Positions 1 to 8,067 of a stretch of DNA of 64,000 nucleotides are shown here, piece after piece; position 1 is the first letter of the stretch; each line of letters opens with the position of its first letter. The notes under the pieces are model-generated. The model was not told where the DNA came from, did no database searches, and was given only the letters and a program-made list of their open reading frames with translations. Source of the stretch: a virus. The stretch spans positions 1 through 64,000 of IMG/VR virus record IMGVR_UViG_3300043446_001478, one strand, 5' to 3'. Made by a program: the position numbers and the translations under genes.

Positions 1-238
1 CTTCCCACCGTTCTTCCCACCATTCTTCCCATTCTTCCCACCGTTCTTCCCACCATTCTTTCCATTCTTCCCACCATTCTTCCCTTACTTCCCATTCTTC
101 CCGTTCTTCCCACCATTCTTCCCGTTCTTCCCGTTCTTCCCACCGTTCTTCCCTTACTTCCCATTCTTCCCGTTCTTCCCACCGTTCTTCCCGTTCTTCC
201 CGTTCTTCCCACCGTTCTTCCCACCATTCTTCCCATCA
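1..238 (+). repeat. Coding tandem repeat, 9- and 12-nt units
   Basis: Units of TTCTTCCCA/G (9 nt) and TTCTTCCCACCG/A (12 nt) alternate for about 240 bases. Both are multiples of three, so repeat-number changes keep the reading frame. A few units diverge, such as TTCTTCCCTTAC. This looks like a coding minisatellite rather than an intergenic repeat. Confidence 0.85.
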
Positions 239-346
239 TTCGTAGGAGGATGTACATGTACAGGATCGTGCTTCTCACCTAAGTCAAATCCATGCAACTC
301 ATACTGCGGTTGTTACTTTAGTGGAAACTCATGTGTTTTCTGTTAA
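2..346 (+). CDS. C-terminal part of a Phe-Phe-Pro repeat protein with Cys-rich tail
   Basis: The gene enters from the left and is open in frame 2 to TAA at 344-346. The first ~80 residues are almost only Phe and Pro with a few Tyr (FPPFFPPFFPFFP pattern). The last ~35 residues hold eight Cys (GGCTCTGSC at the repeat exit, then PC, YCGC, SC, FC) and could form disulfides or bind metal. Two observations favour this frame: Tyr substitutes for Phe in it, which is conservative, and its stop lies just before a promoter. The two other + frames are also open through the repeat, ending near 244 and 283. I infer a structural, possibly virion-exposed protein. The family is not identified and the N-terminus is unseen. 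Confidence 0.6.
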   Translation, partial: FPPFFPPFFPFFPPFFPPFFPFFPPFFPYFPFFPFFPPFFPFFPFFPPFFPYFPFFPFFPPFFPFFPFFPPFFPPFFPSFVGGCTCTGSCFSPKSNPCNSYCGCYFSGNSCVFC

Positions 347-350
347 TAGA

Positions 351-359
351 TGGTATACT
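351..359 (+). promoter_or_regulatory. Extended -10 promoter for the 387 gene
   Basis: TGG-TATACT lies just after the stop of the repeat gene. I see no good -35. A leader with AAAGGAGG at 373-380 follows before the ATG at 387. Confidence 0.55.
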
Positions 360-386
360 TAATATATAAAATAAAGGAGGTAACAA

Positions 387-581
387 ATGAAAAGATATGT
401 ATTCGTAATTGATGGCGAGGTAGGCCCTGACATTACTTTTGAAGAAACAGCACATGCTAGAAATACTCTACTTGCTGCTGCATTATCATCAAATCCAAAG
501 GTAATCGAAGTCGAGAAGGATAATCCTGTTGATGTAGGTTGGTCTTGGAATGGTTCAGAGTTTTTACCTCCAGCAGAGTAA
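387..581 (+). CDS. Small conserved-type phage protein, function unknown
   Basis: A 64-residue soluble protein starts at an ATG seven bases after a strong AAAGGAGG site. It begins MKRYVFVIDGEVG and ends with VGWSWNGSEFLPP. A closing W-x-x-G-x-x-F-x-P-P segment is common in small phage proteins encoded beside tail-fibre genes, which fits its place directly after a repeat-rich structural gene. It has its own promoter and is followed by a strong terminator, so it forms a single-gene unit. I do not recognise a precise family; a chaperone or fibre-assembly role is only a guess. Confidence 0.75.
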   Translation: MKRYVFVIDGEVGPDITFEETAHARNTLLAAALSSNPKVIEVEKDNPVDVGWSWNGSEFLPPAE

Positions 582-608
582 ATAATCATTTTTAAAAATA
601 TTAATGTT

Positions 609-644
609 CTATGCTAGATTAATTTCTAGCATAGGCATTTTTTT
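609..644 (+). terminator. Rho-independent terminator
   Basis: Perfect 10-bp stem CTATGCTAGA / TCTAGCATAG with a 6-nt loop, then seven T. It ends the 387 gene unit and isolates the oxygenase island downstream. Confidence 0.9.
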
Positions 645-663
645 AATGTTACAAATGGTACAA

Positions 664-674
664 TGGTATATAAT
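664..674 (+). promoter_or_regulatory. Promoter of the oxygenase island
   Basis: TATAAT at 669-674 lies within TGGTATATAAT, right after the terminator. AAGGAG about 7 nt before the ATG at 692 provides the ribosome site. It probably drives the closely packed genes to about 9245, helped by weaker internal promoters. Confidence 0.55.
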
Positions 675-691
675 AGAATAAAGGAGATTTT

Positions 692-1405
692 ATGTATACT
701 TATGACGAAAACCAAAATCCTTGGTTTACAAAAGATAGATCAGAAACAGCATCAAATAGATACCCAACAAAAAGTTTGTCAAACGGGATAGTTGTAGAAA
801 ATCCTGGATTGGGATTAAATGTCTATAGAAATGTTTTCAATAAAGAAGATGCAGATAGATATATCAAAACTCTTGAGTCAAATCTAGATGGTACAAAAAG
901 ATATAAATGGTCTGAAGCACAAGTAACAAATTCTTCAACGCCTATTAAAAAAGCAAGAGATTGTGTAGATTTTAAATACAAACAAGAAAATCTTGGTCCA
1001 AGAGATGAATTTAATGCAGAGTTAATAGACTTACATGAAGAAATTTATCAAAAGTTAAAGTTTTGTATAGATGATTATGCACAGTATTGGGGAATTAATG
1101 TTATTTATTATGAGGCTTTTAATTTTGTAAAGTATGAAGGAGAAGGCAAACATTTTAATATTCATGCCGATCACGGTCCCGCATATAATGCTACAGTTTC
1201 AGCAGTTATATATATTAATGATGATTATGAGGGAGGAGAAATTCAATTTCCAAGATTGGATGGATATACTCTTACTCCAAAGGTAGGGGACATTGCAATC
1301 TTTCCATCTAACTATATCTACGAACACGCATCTCTTCCAATGAAGAGCGGTACAAAATATTGTGTAGTAATTATGACTGACATTAATGAATTAGGTCATA
1401 AATAA
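692..1405 (+). CDS. 2OG-Fe(II) oxygenase, P4H-like (1 of 8)
   Basis: A 237-residue non-haem Fe(II)/2-oxoglutarate dioxygenase. The double-stranded beta-helix core carries H158-x-D160 and distal H212 as iron ligands and K222 as the probable 2-oxoglutarate anchor, ten residues after the His. YINDDYEGGEIQF at 174-186 is the hallmark of the prolyl-4-hydroxylase type found in many aquatic phages. Such enzymes hydroxylate proteins or small molecules while converting 2-oxoglutarate to succinate; the substrate here is unknown. All key residues are intact, so it is probably active. The start is an ATG after AAGGAG, and the stop overlaps the next ATG (TAATG). It is the first of eight divergent paralogues in this operon. 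Confidence 0.9.
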   Translation: MYTYDENQNPWFTKDRSETASNRYPTKSLSNGIVVENPGLGLNVYRNVFNKEDADRYIKTLESNLDGTKRYKWSEAQVTNSSTPIKKARDCVDFKYKQENLGPRDEFNAELIDLHEEIYQKLKFCIDDYAQYWGINVIYYEAFNFVKYEGEGKHFNIHADHGPAYNATVSAVIYINDDYEGGEIQFPRLDGYTLTPKVGDIAIFPSNYIYEHASLPMKSGTKYCVVIMTDINELGHK

Positions 1406-2181
1406 TGGAATCAATATATAATAAAATATCTTTTAAATCATATAGACCATGGTTAACTAAACAAAGTGATTCTGTTCCTTCTTCAACTCAAAAAGAGATA
1501 CCTCAATGGTATAAAGATGCAGATAGATTTGCTAAGAATCCATTTAACGGAGAATACTATAAAGCACCGAAAGAGGTTTGTCCATTTCCAAAAGAAGGAA
1601 CAACCAATGACTACGGAATGATTCCTACGTGGAAGGCTTGTCCAGCATTAATGGATGCTTTTATGACTGGATATGTTCTTAAGACCCCTTGTGATTTAGT
1701 ATTTTTTAAAAATGATAAAGGTAAGATAGATGTTAAGGTTGAGTCTATGTATAAAGATTTTTGTACGCCAAGACCACCAATGCCACAATTTAAACATCCT
1801 TTGGGATATTATCCAGATCACTTTGCATGGATGCCAGATTGGGGTTTGCAGTTACCAGAAGGATATAGTGCTTTATTTATGACACCAATGAATAGGTTTG
1901 ATCTTCCCTTTATGAGTACTACTGGAATTGTTGATTCAGATAAGGTTCATATTTTAGGAAGTTTTCCATTTTTTATCGTTGATGGATGGGAAGGTACAAT
2001 TCCTGCTGGAACACCGTATTTACAAATATTTCCATTTAAAAGAGAAAATTGGGAACATGAAATTGAAATTTTAGACTCAACAACAATGTATGCTAAAATA
2101 GTAGATAATGCAAACTTTTATCGTCAGCCAGATGGTGGGGTATATAAAGATAAAGTTTGGACTAGACGAGAATATAAATAA
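1405..2181 (+). CDS. Phage protein with a PxWYK...GYxL signature (DUF6065-related?)
   Basis: A 258-residue soluble protein, rich in aromatic residues and Pro. It has IPQWYKDADRF near 32, a Cys-Pro segment (KACPALMDAFMTGYVL) near 86-101, and FMTPMNRFDLPF and IPAGTPYLQIFPF in the second half. The gene at 63775 is a clear relative with the same order of signatures (VPEWYK, KKCMPIFDLMTAGYIL). The layout resembles the DUF6065 gene at 2874, suggesting a shared fold. Function is unknown. It overlaps the preceding oxygenase by one base and is co-transcribed with the island, so a role in the same modification pathway is plausible. Confidence 0.7.
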   Translation: MESIYNKISFKSYRPWLTKQSDSVPSSTQKEIPQWYKDADRFAKNPFNGEYYKAPKEVCPFPKEGTTNDYGMIPTWKACPALMDAFMTGYVLKTPCDLVFFKNDKGKIDVKVESMYKDFCTPRPPMPQFKHPLGYYPDHFAWMPDWGLQLPEGYSALFMTPMNRFDLPFMSTTGIVDSDKVHILGSFPFFIVDGWEGTIPAGTPYLQIFPFKRENWEHEIEILDSTTMYAKIVDNANFYRQPDGGVYKDKVWTRREYK

Positions 2182-2190
2182 GGAGAAACT

Positions 2191-2874
2191 GTGTCAACTT
2201 GGACAAGTAAAGAAAGTCTTGGTAATGGTATAACATGTTATAGAGGTGTTATTAAAAAAGACCTTGATTTAATAAATAGATTAGAAAGTGTACTTGGAGA
2301 GCCAGCACCATGGGGAGAACTTTCAAAAGATGGTAAAAGGTATCATTGGCTACCAGCGTATGTTGGTTACCAGCAACTAATGCCAGAATATCGTGATTGT
2401 TACGATTTTAAGTTTAAGAAAACAGACATAGAATCAGATCCTTCTGAAGATTCTTTATTTTTGCAAAAAATTTGGCAAGATGTGTATGATGTTCAAGCAC
2501 CAGCAGTTGATGATTATAGAAGAGATTACAATATTATGCCATTAAAATATTGGGAAGCGTTTAACTTTATTAAGTATAATTCTGGACAACACTTTAAAGA
2601 ACATCACGACCACGGCTATTCCTATAACTGTACCGTTTCGTTAGTTGCTTATATAAATGACGACTATGACGGAGGAGAACTATACTTTAGATTACAGGAT
2701 TTAAATATTAAACCTCAAGCAGGAGATCTTTATATATTCCCTTCAAACTTTATGTATCCACATAGGGCTATGCCAGTAATTAATGGAACAAAGTATTCAA
2801 TTGTTACTATGTTAGATTATAGTAAAAAATATCATACTCCAGATATGTATGATCCAAAGTGGGAAAACGAATAA
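2191..2874 (+). CDS. 2OG-Fe(II) oxygenase, P4H-like (2 of 8)
   Basis: A 227-residue paralogue of the 692 enzyme. Ligands are H138-x-D140 (EHHDHG) and H191, with K201 for 2-oxoglutarate; YINDDYDGGELYF occupies 154-166. It starts at GTG 2191 after AAGGAGA, one of several GTG starts in this genome. Among the eight it is closest to the 692 enzyme: both share WEAFNF/YEAFNF, the HGxxYN segment after the HxD, and GTKY. That suggests a relatively recent duplication with the 1405 gene caught between the copies. The substrate is unknown. Confidence 0.9.
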   Translation: MSTWTSKESLGNGITCYRGVIKKDLDLINRLESVLGEPAPWGELSKDGKRYHWLPAYVGYQQLMPEYRDCYDFKFKKTDIESDPSEDSLFLQKIWQDVYDVQAPAVDDYRRDYNIMPLKYWEAFNFIKYNSGQHFKEHHDHGYSYNCTVSLVAYINDDYDGGELYFRLQDLNIKPQAGDLYIFPSNFMYPHRAMPVINGTKYSIVTMLDYSKKYHTPDMYDPKWENE

Positions 2875-3584
2875 TGTTTAATATAACTGTTGAAAAAATG
2901 GATGGAGGAATTTTTGAATTAAATCCTATGCCTATCAAAAGAGATTGGATGGATGTTACTTCAGAAAATCATGCTTACAGATGTTTTCCAGTCACACAAT
3001 CAAACGTTATTGGCTGGTATCTTTCATGTACAGAAGATATAATTTTTACATGGGACGGTATAAATGATCAAACAGATCAACATGTACAAATAACTAATCC
3101 AAATGGTTCTTATGCTGGAAGAGGGCAGTCATCAATAAGTTTAAATACATCATTAGTATTTAGAACTGACCCAGATGTAAGTATTTGGACAATTAATCCA
3201 GTTAATTACTTTAATGATGACTTTGAAACAATGTCTAGTTTAATAAGTACATCATTTTATGATAACCCTCTTCCACTTGCAATTAAAGCAAAAAAGGCAA
3301 ATGTTGAAACAGTCATAAAGGCTGGAACTCCTATTGCTACAATTATTCCTATTTCATTGACTAATCTAAATAATACTTCTATTAATATTATTAAATATAA
3401 AGATGAGGATAGATCAAGGCATAATGCAAATATGGAATATGGTCAGGCAGCACAAGTATTAAACTCTTCTGGACAGTGGACAGATTGGTATAGAAATGCA
3501 GTAAATGAAAAAAATGAATCCTTGGGTTCACATGAAGTAAAAACATTAAAGTTATCAGTAGAAGATAACACTAATAGAGGATGA
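2874..3584 (+). CDS. DUF6065-like protein
   Basis: A 236-residue protein starting at an ATG that overlaps the previous stop by one base (TAATG). Features read by eye are RCFPVTQSNVIGWYL near 33-47 (an RC-P...GW entry), a TWDG segment, a Gly-Arg-Gly-Gln loop, LVFRTDPDVSIW, and KAGTPIATIIPI late in the protein. This order matches my recollection of DUF6065, a family often found beside oxygenases and methyltransferases in phage and bacterial accessory loci. No biochemical role is known to me. It ends two bases before the -10 element of the next gene. Confidence 0.6.
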   Translation: MFNITVEKMDGGIFELNPMPIKRDWMDVTSENHAYRCFPVTQSNVIGWYLSCTEDIIFTWDGINDQTDQHVQITNPNGSYAGRGQSSISLNTSLVFRTDPDVSIWTINPVNYFNDDFETMSSLISTSFYDNPLPLAIKAKKANVETVIKAGTPIATIIPISLTNLNNTSINIIKYKDEDRSRHNANMEYGQAAQVLNSSGQWTDWYRNAVNEKNESLGSHEVKTLKLSVEDNTNRG

Positions 3585-3590
3585 TATAAT
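3582..3590 (+). promoter_or_regulatory. Leaderless-type extended -10 promoter
   Basis: TGA-TATAAT, whose TGA is also the stop of the upstream gene. TATAAT ends six bases before the ATG at 3597, the same spacing seen at 23681, 59749 and 61595. Confidence 0.5.
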
Positions 3591-3596
3591 AATATG

Positions 3597-4349
3597 ATGA
3601 TGCCAGAAGATGCTATAGAAGTAGTTAGGAAACCATCACTAACCCCTTCTGGATTTTTTGGAAGTGGTCCAGAAAATATTATAGAATTAGAAAATTTTAT
3701 GACTCAAGAAGAGTTAGAGTTTTTAGATTCTGCTGCCAGAAATTTAACTATATGGGATATTACTCAAAGCCATAAAAATGAAAATGGAACAATAATTTAT
3801 GATGCTGATTATTGGAAGGATAGAGTTTGTAGTGCTCCATCACTAAATCAAAATGATCCAAACATTGTTCCAGTTATTGTTGGTTTATTTAATAGACTAC
3901 AGCCAGTTATTGAAAACTTTTTTAATGTTAAAGTTCAACCAACTGGACAAACAATTGTAAAATGGCCTCCAGGATATTACCAACTTCCACACGCAGATAA
4001 GGAATTACACTCTGGGCCAGATGCTGGAACACCTAATGATTTTCCTAATTATGATATAGCAAGTTTGTTTTATATTAATGATGATTACGTAGGTGGAGAA
4101 TTATATTTTCCAAATCAAGGAATTCAATTTAAACCTAAAAGAGGATCTGCATATTTTTTCCCAGGAGACATGAACTACGTACATGGCGTTACTGAAGTAC
4201 AGAGTGGCATGAGATATACCTGTCCCTTCTTTTGGGAAATTCTAGATCACACTGGAGATGTAAAGCCAGACTTTAGTAAAGAATACTATAGAATTTTTCC
4301 AACTAATGAACAAACTGCAAAATGGGATCCAAAGCGAGGTATAAAGTAA
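3597..4349 (+). CDS. 2OG-Fe(II) oxygenase, P4H-like (3 of 8)
   Basis: About 250 residues. Three ATG codons stand in a row at 3594, 3597 and 3600. I choose 3597 because it lies exactly six bases after TATAAT, suggesting leaderless translation. Numbered from 3594, the ligands are H133-x-D135 and H197, with R207 in place of Lys for 2-oxoglutarate. YINDDYVGGELYFP spans 160-173. The N-terminal ~60 residues (FMTQEELEFLDSAARN) resemble the helical cap of other P4H-like enzymes, where the substrate groove lies. The substrate is unknown. Confidence 0.88.
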   Translation: MMPEDAIEVVRKPSLTPSGFFGSGPENIIELENFMTQEELEFLDSAARNLTIWDITQSHKNENGTIIYDADYWKDRVCSAPSLNQNDPNIVPVIVGLFNRLQPVIENFFNVKVQPTGQTIVKWPPGYYQLPHADKELHSGPDAGTPNDFPNYDIASLFYINDDYVGGELYFPNQGIQFKPKRGSAYFFPGDMNYVHGVTEVQSGMRYTCPFFWEILDHTGDVKPDFSKEYYRIFPTNEQTAKWDPKRGIK

Positions 4350-5251
4350 TGGAACTAACAGTAGAAGAAATTTATCCAAGAATATTTGTATATAATAATA
4401 TATTTGAAGATCCACAAAGAATGTATGACATTATAAAACGAATTGATACACAAGATGATCAACTATTTGAATCTTGGAAAGAATGGTACACCTTCGGAAT
4501 GAAGGTTGAAGATTTTGGTATATGGTTTGATAGAACTAAAAATCAAACTGTGGCCCTTGCTGATGTTGAAACAAAAAATGAAATTCAAGAAGAACAAAAA
4601 TATTTTATTACAGAATTAATTAATGGTTTTCATAAAGTCAATAATGACTATATTAAAAGATTTGATTTAGATATAGATTTAAATGCAAAATCTTATCCAA
4701 TAAATCCATTACCACAAGGTCAGGCTGATGACTTTAGAACCTTTACAGAAGAAGTACCTACCTGGCGCTGGACTGGTCCAAGTCTATGTAAATATTTTAT
4801 AGATGCTGGAAATGGTGAAGATTTAGAAATGAATTATCATTCTGACTATATAAGAGAACCTATTGTTACACCAGGATATAAATTTGCAATAACAACAACC
4901 ACATATTTTAATGACGACTATGATGGAGGAGATTTAGATTTTGTTATTGACAATAAACTAATAGGATATAAACCAAAGATGGGAGATTTTGTTGTATTTC
5001 CATCAGGACACCCAGATATACTAACCGAAAATGGTAAAGTATATTTACACGGAGTTAAAAATTCTTATAAAACAGAAAAATATTTTACAAGACTATACTG
5101 GACAAAGTTTGACCAAGGAGATCCAGAATGGTTTGAGAATGAAGCAAAGTACGGTAAAGAAGAGTGGGCAAAGATGCAAGGTCCAATAATGGAAGAATAC
5201 AGACAAAATGTTCAAAAAAAGGACATAGATAAATGTGTGAGGATACGATGA
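4349..5251 (+). CDS. 2OG-Fe(II) oxygenase, P4H-like (4 of 8), extended
   Basis: At 300 residues from ATG 4349 it is the largest of the eight. The start overlaps the previous stop (TAATG) and is preferred over ATG 4322, which would add nine residues inside the upstream gene. Ligands are H164-x-D166 (YHSD) and H234, with K244 at the usual +10 position; YFNDDYDGGDLDF spans 186-198. About 50 residues of charged helix follow the core, including EEWAKMQGP. The longer N-terminal half suggests a different substrate from copies 1 and 2. Confidence 0.88.
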   Translation: MELTVEEIYPRIFVYNNIFEDPQRMYDIIKRIDTQDDQLFESWKEWYTFGMKVEDFGIWFDRTKNQTVALADVETKNEIQEEQKYFITELINGFHKVNNDYIKRFDLDIDLNAKSYPINPLPQGQADDFRTFTEEVPTWRWTGPSLCKYFIDAGNGEDLEMNYHSDYIREPIVTPGYKFAITTTTYFNDDYDGGDLDFVIDNKLIGYKPKMGDFVVFPSGHPDILTENGKVYLHGVKNSYKTEKYFTRLYWTKFDQGDPEWFENEAKYGKEEWAKMQGPIMEEYRQNVQKKDIDKCVRIR

Positions 5252-6009
5252 ATCTAAATAATAAAGATAGACTAAATAAAGATATAGTTGTTTATAAAAA
5301 CTTTATTGATCCAGAAACTGCTAAAAAATTAGTAAAAGTTTTAGATAGACATGCAGAAGAGGGAAAACTAACCTGGATGCCAATATCTTTTTATGAATCA
5401 TATTCATCTGTATTGCCACAAGATGATGATGAAATTGTAATAGAAGAAGGACTTCCAGCAACTATTTTTTCAGATATGAAAAAACAAATAATTAATGCAG
5501 TTGCATCAGTACATGATATTGATCCTAACATTGTTTCTCAAATTGGATACCATACTCAAAAATGGGAACCAGGAGCATATGCAAGAATTCATTCTGACAA
5601 CACAGATGAAAAGGGAAATTCGGGAGCATTTACAAGAAGTAGATATGCTGCCTTTTTATATTTAAATGATGATTTTGAGGGTGGGCTTTTACAATTCCCC
5701 TCCCACAATATAAGTATTAAGCCAGAAGTTGGAATGCTTGCAGCATTTGATGGCGGGTTTAATAATATGCATGAAGTAACTATTATAACTAGTGGAGTAA
5801 GATATACAATAGGTTCGTTTTGGGATGATCGTGAAGAAGATGCATATCCTCAAGAATTACGAGATGCTTGGGCAGAAGAAATGAAAAAGATTAGAGATAA
5901 TCAAGAAATTGAAAGGTCCGAATGGCAAAACTTGCTTAAAGAAGGATATAAAATAGATAAAGAAGGAAATAAGTATAGAATTGAGGACGGTGTAATTCCT
6001 CATGATTGA
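5248..6009 (+). CDS. 2OG-Fe(II) oxygenase, P4H-like (5 of 8)
   Basis: A 253-residue enzyme. I use ATG 5248, which follows a GAGG and overlaps the previous stop as ATGA; the in-frame ATG 5233 is less well placed. Ligands are H115-x-D117 and H175, with R185 for 2-oxoglutarate; YLNDDFEGGLLQFP spans 138-151. A lysine- and glutamate-rich tail of ~50 residues follows the core, as in copy 4, so these two may form a subpair. Confidence 0.88.
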   Translation: MNLNNKDRLNKDIVVYKNFIDPETAKKLVKVLDRHAEEGKLTWMPISFYESYSSVLPQDDDEIVIEEGLPATIFSDMKKQIINAVASVHDIDPNIVSQIGYHTQKWEPGAYARIHSDNTDEKGNSGAFTRSRYAAFLYLNDDFEGGLLQFPSHNISIKPEVGMLAAFDGGFNNMHEVTIITSGVRYTIGSFWDDREEDAYPQELRDAWAEEMKKIRDNQEIERSEWQNLLKEGYKIDKEGNKYRIEDGVIPHD

Positions 6010-6661
6010 TAATTTTAAAGAAAAATTAAAAGAAAATAACCTTGAGTTTGAAGAAATTACTGATCAACTACTTTGGATTAAAAATTTTTTAACAAAAGAA
6101 GAATTAGATTTCATTTGGAAAATAATAAATAGTGCATCCCAAAAAGATTGGGAAGTAGAATATATGGGCAATTTAAAAAATTTTTGTTTAGAAAAATTTG
6201 GTAGAGATGATGTCGATAATCTTGTTGCTGAAGGTAAATTTGAAATTACACAAAATTGGATTGATAAAAATTTAAATATTAAGCATCATTCAGAACAACA
6301 TGTTTTTTATAATAGATTATCAGATTTAATTAATCCATCTTTTCCAGGTTTAGAACTAAGTGGTCTTGCAACTATCCAAAGAATGCAAAAAGATGTAGAG
6401 TTAAAATCACATACAGATCAGCATACAGATCCATCAATACATTATGCAACAATATTATATATTAATGATGATTATGTAGACGGAGAATTATTTTTTCCAA
6501 ATAAAGACTTATCATTAAGACCAAAACCAGGGGACCTATTATTTTTTCCAGGTAACGAAGAATATGAGCATGGAGTTAAACATGTCGGAGACGGACCAAT
6601 AAGATATGTAATTGTAGGCTTTGTAAAAGAAATAGGACACTACGAAAGGAATAAATATTAA
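6002..6661 (+). CDS. 2OG-Fe(II) oxygenase, P4H-like (6 of 8)
   Basis: A 219-residue enzyme overlapping the previous gene by eight bases. Ligands are H137-x-D139 and H190, with R201 as the probable 2-oxoglutarate contact. The signature reads YINDDYVDGELFFP at 153-166, with Asp replacing the first Gly of the usual GG pair, a small departure from its relatives. Otherwise the active site is complete. Confidence 0.87.
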   Translation: MIDNFKEKLKENNLEFEEITDQLLWIKNFLTKEELDFIWKIINSASQKDWEVEYMGNLKNFCLEKFGRDDVDNLVAEGKFEITQNWIDKNLNIKHHSEQHVFYNRLSDLINPSFPGLELSGLATIQRMQKDVELKSHTDQHTDPSIHYATILYINDDYVDGELFFPNKDLSLRPKPGDLLFFPGNEEYEHGVKHVGDGPIRYVIVGFVKEIGHYERNKY

Positions 6662-6662
6662 A

Positions 6663-7394
6663 ATGAATAAAGAAATACTAGATCCAAAGGTATACTACTA
6701 TACTGATGCAATAGATAATTTTGATGTTTTTATGCAAACCTTAAATGAGTTAGATAATATGGACTCAGATTCTGATACTGGAGTCAATGTTTGGCAAAAA
6801 TGGACATCGTCTAATGATCAAAATTTTATTTATGGAGAAACAAAAACTTTTGATGTTAATTCAATATCTAAATTTGATGGTATAGTTGGAGAAAAAAGTA
6901 AATATATTTATGATGCAGTTATGACAACTTTATATAATGTATCTAAAGACTATGCAGAAGCCATGGGTGATTTTGATGAGCCAAGATTATTTCCAACCTT
7001 TAATATTAAAAAATACTATACTGGAATGGCTATGGGAGCACACTTTGACCAATTAGATGGAGATAAGACGTTAAGATATTCACTCGTTATGTACTTGAAT
7101 GATGACTGTGAGGGTGGAGAAATTTCTTTTCAATTAAAAGATTATGATGGAGGATGGAATAGCAAAGATGGTTGGATCCACGGTGCTCCACCAGTTAATT
7201 TAGATTATGATGATGCTGTTGCAAATAATGCAATTGATTTTGGAATTAAGCCAAAAGCAAATAGTGTTATTATTTTTCCAGCAGAGGCTCCATATTTTCA
7301 TACTGCACATACCGTAAAGTCTGGAGTAAAGTATATGGTTCCAGGTCATTGGATCCATAATAGTATGGAACTTAATAAGCAGCAAGGTATGTAA
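6663..7394 (+). CDS. 2OG-Fe(II) oxygenase, P4H-like (7 of 8)
   Basis: A 243-residue enzyme. Ligands are H127-x-D129 (HFDQ) and H213, with K223; a second His at 216 could be an alternative. MYLNDDCEGGEISFQ at 143-157 carries Cys where the others have an aromatic residue. It has a ~30-residue insertion between the signature and the distal His, rich in Gly, Asp and Trp, that should change the rim of the active site. The stop overlaps the start of the dehydrogenase gene by one base. Confidence 0.87.
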   Translation: MNKEILDPKVYYYTDAIDNFDVFMQTLNELDNMDSDSDTGVNVWQKWTSSNDQNFIYGETKTFDVNSISKFDGIVGEKSKYIYDAVMTTLYNVSKDYAEAMGDFDEPRLFPTFNIKKYYTGMAMGAHFDQLDGDKTLRYSLVMYLNDDCEGGEISFQLKDYDGGWNSKDGWIHGAPPVNLDYDDAVANNAIDFGIKPKANSVIIFPAEAPYFHTAHTVKSGVKYMVPGHWIHNSMELNKQQGM

Positions 7395-8062
7395 TGAAAA
7401 CAGCCATAGTCACTGGTGCTAGTAAAGGTGTTGGCTATGCAACTGTAAAACTTTTATCTGAGAATGGATATAAAGTTATTGCTGTTTCAAGAGATATAGA
7501 TAAACTCTCTACACTATTATCTGATAATATTGAGATATATAAATTAGACATAACTCAAGAAAATCAAATCAGAGACTTTTTTGAAAAATATAAAAATATT
7601 ACATTAGATTTATTAGTAAACAATGCTGGCGGTGGTGCAGGGCCAACATATATAATTAATGAAACTATGGAAAACTTCAGAACAGCATATGACATTAATG
7701 TTTCTGGACCAATGTATTTATCTCAGTTGTTTGTTCCTTGTATGAAAAAATCAGATTCTGCAACAATTATTTTTATAACTTCCTTTTGTGGAAAGGTGCC
7801 ATTTAGAGGTGGCGGTAATTATAGTAATGCTAAACGAGGAGAAATGGCCCTAATAGACACAATGCGTATGGAGTTTCCAGAGTATGGAATTAAAGTTACA
7901 GAAATTTGTCCAGGTACAATAGATACACAATTAGAGAAAAAAGAAATTTCATTAACTGCCGAAGATATGGCAGAAACTATTAGATGGGTTGGATCATTGC
8001 CAAAACATATGAATATAAATCATTTGGAGGTAAGCCATATATTTAATAATAAGTATATGTAA
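7394..8062 (+). CDS. Short-chain dehydrogenase/reductase (SDR)
   Basis: A 222-residue Rossmann-fold NAD(P)-dependent oxidoreductase of the classical SDR type. It has the cofactor loop TGASKGVG at 7-14, LDIT at 51-54, NNAGGG at 76-81, N102, and the catalytic set S129/S130, Y143 and K147 (YSNAK). ICPGTIDT at 171-178 is the usual post-catalytic PG segment. It is slightly shorter than typical SDRs (~250 residues). Being embedded among oxygenases, it may oxidise or reduce a product they hydroxylate; that link is inference. Confidence 0.92.
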   Translation: MKTAIVTGASKGVGYATVKLLSENGYKVIAVSRDIDKLSTLLSDNIEIYKLDITQENQIRDFFEKYKNITLDLLVNNAGGGAGPTYIINETMENFRTAYDINVSGPMYLSQLFVPCMKKSDSATIIFITSFCGKVPFRGGGNYSNAKRGEMALIDTMRMEFPEYGIKVTEICPGTIDTQLEKKEISLTAEDMAETIRWVGSLPKHMNINHLEVSHIFNNKYM

Positions 8063-8067
8063 ATAAT

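Noticed and set aside
1-240. CRISPR-like array
   Set aside because: Units are 9-12 nt, contiguous and without spacers, so it is a coding tandem repeat.
1-283. Plus-strand Leu-Pro-Thr-Val repeat frame
   Set aside because: Open because the repeat units are multiples of three; it ends at 283 without a recognisable domain, unlike the Phe/Pro frame.
1-296. Minus-strand Gly-Gly-Lys-Asn repeat frame through the repeat region
   Set aside because: It is open and looks protein-like, but its only upstream start is a TTG without a ribosome site, and all other genes are on the + strand. The + frame with a Cys-rich end explains the region better.
581-692. tRNA or small RNA gene in the gap
   Set aside because: The gap is fully explained by a perfect terminator and a promoter; no cloverleaf pattern was seen.
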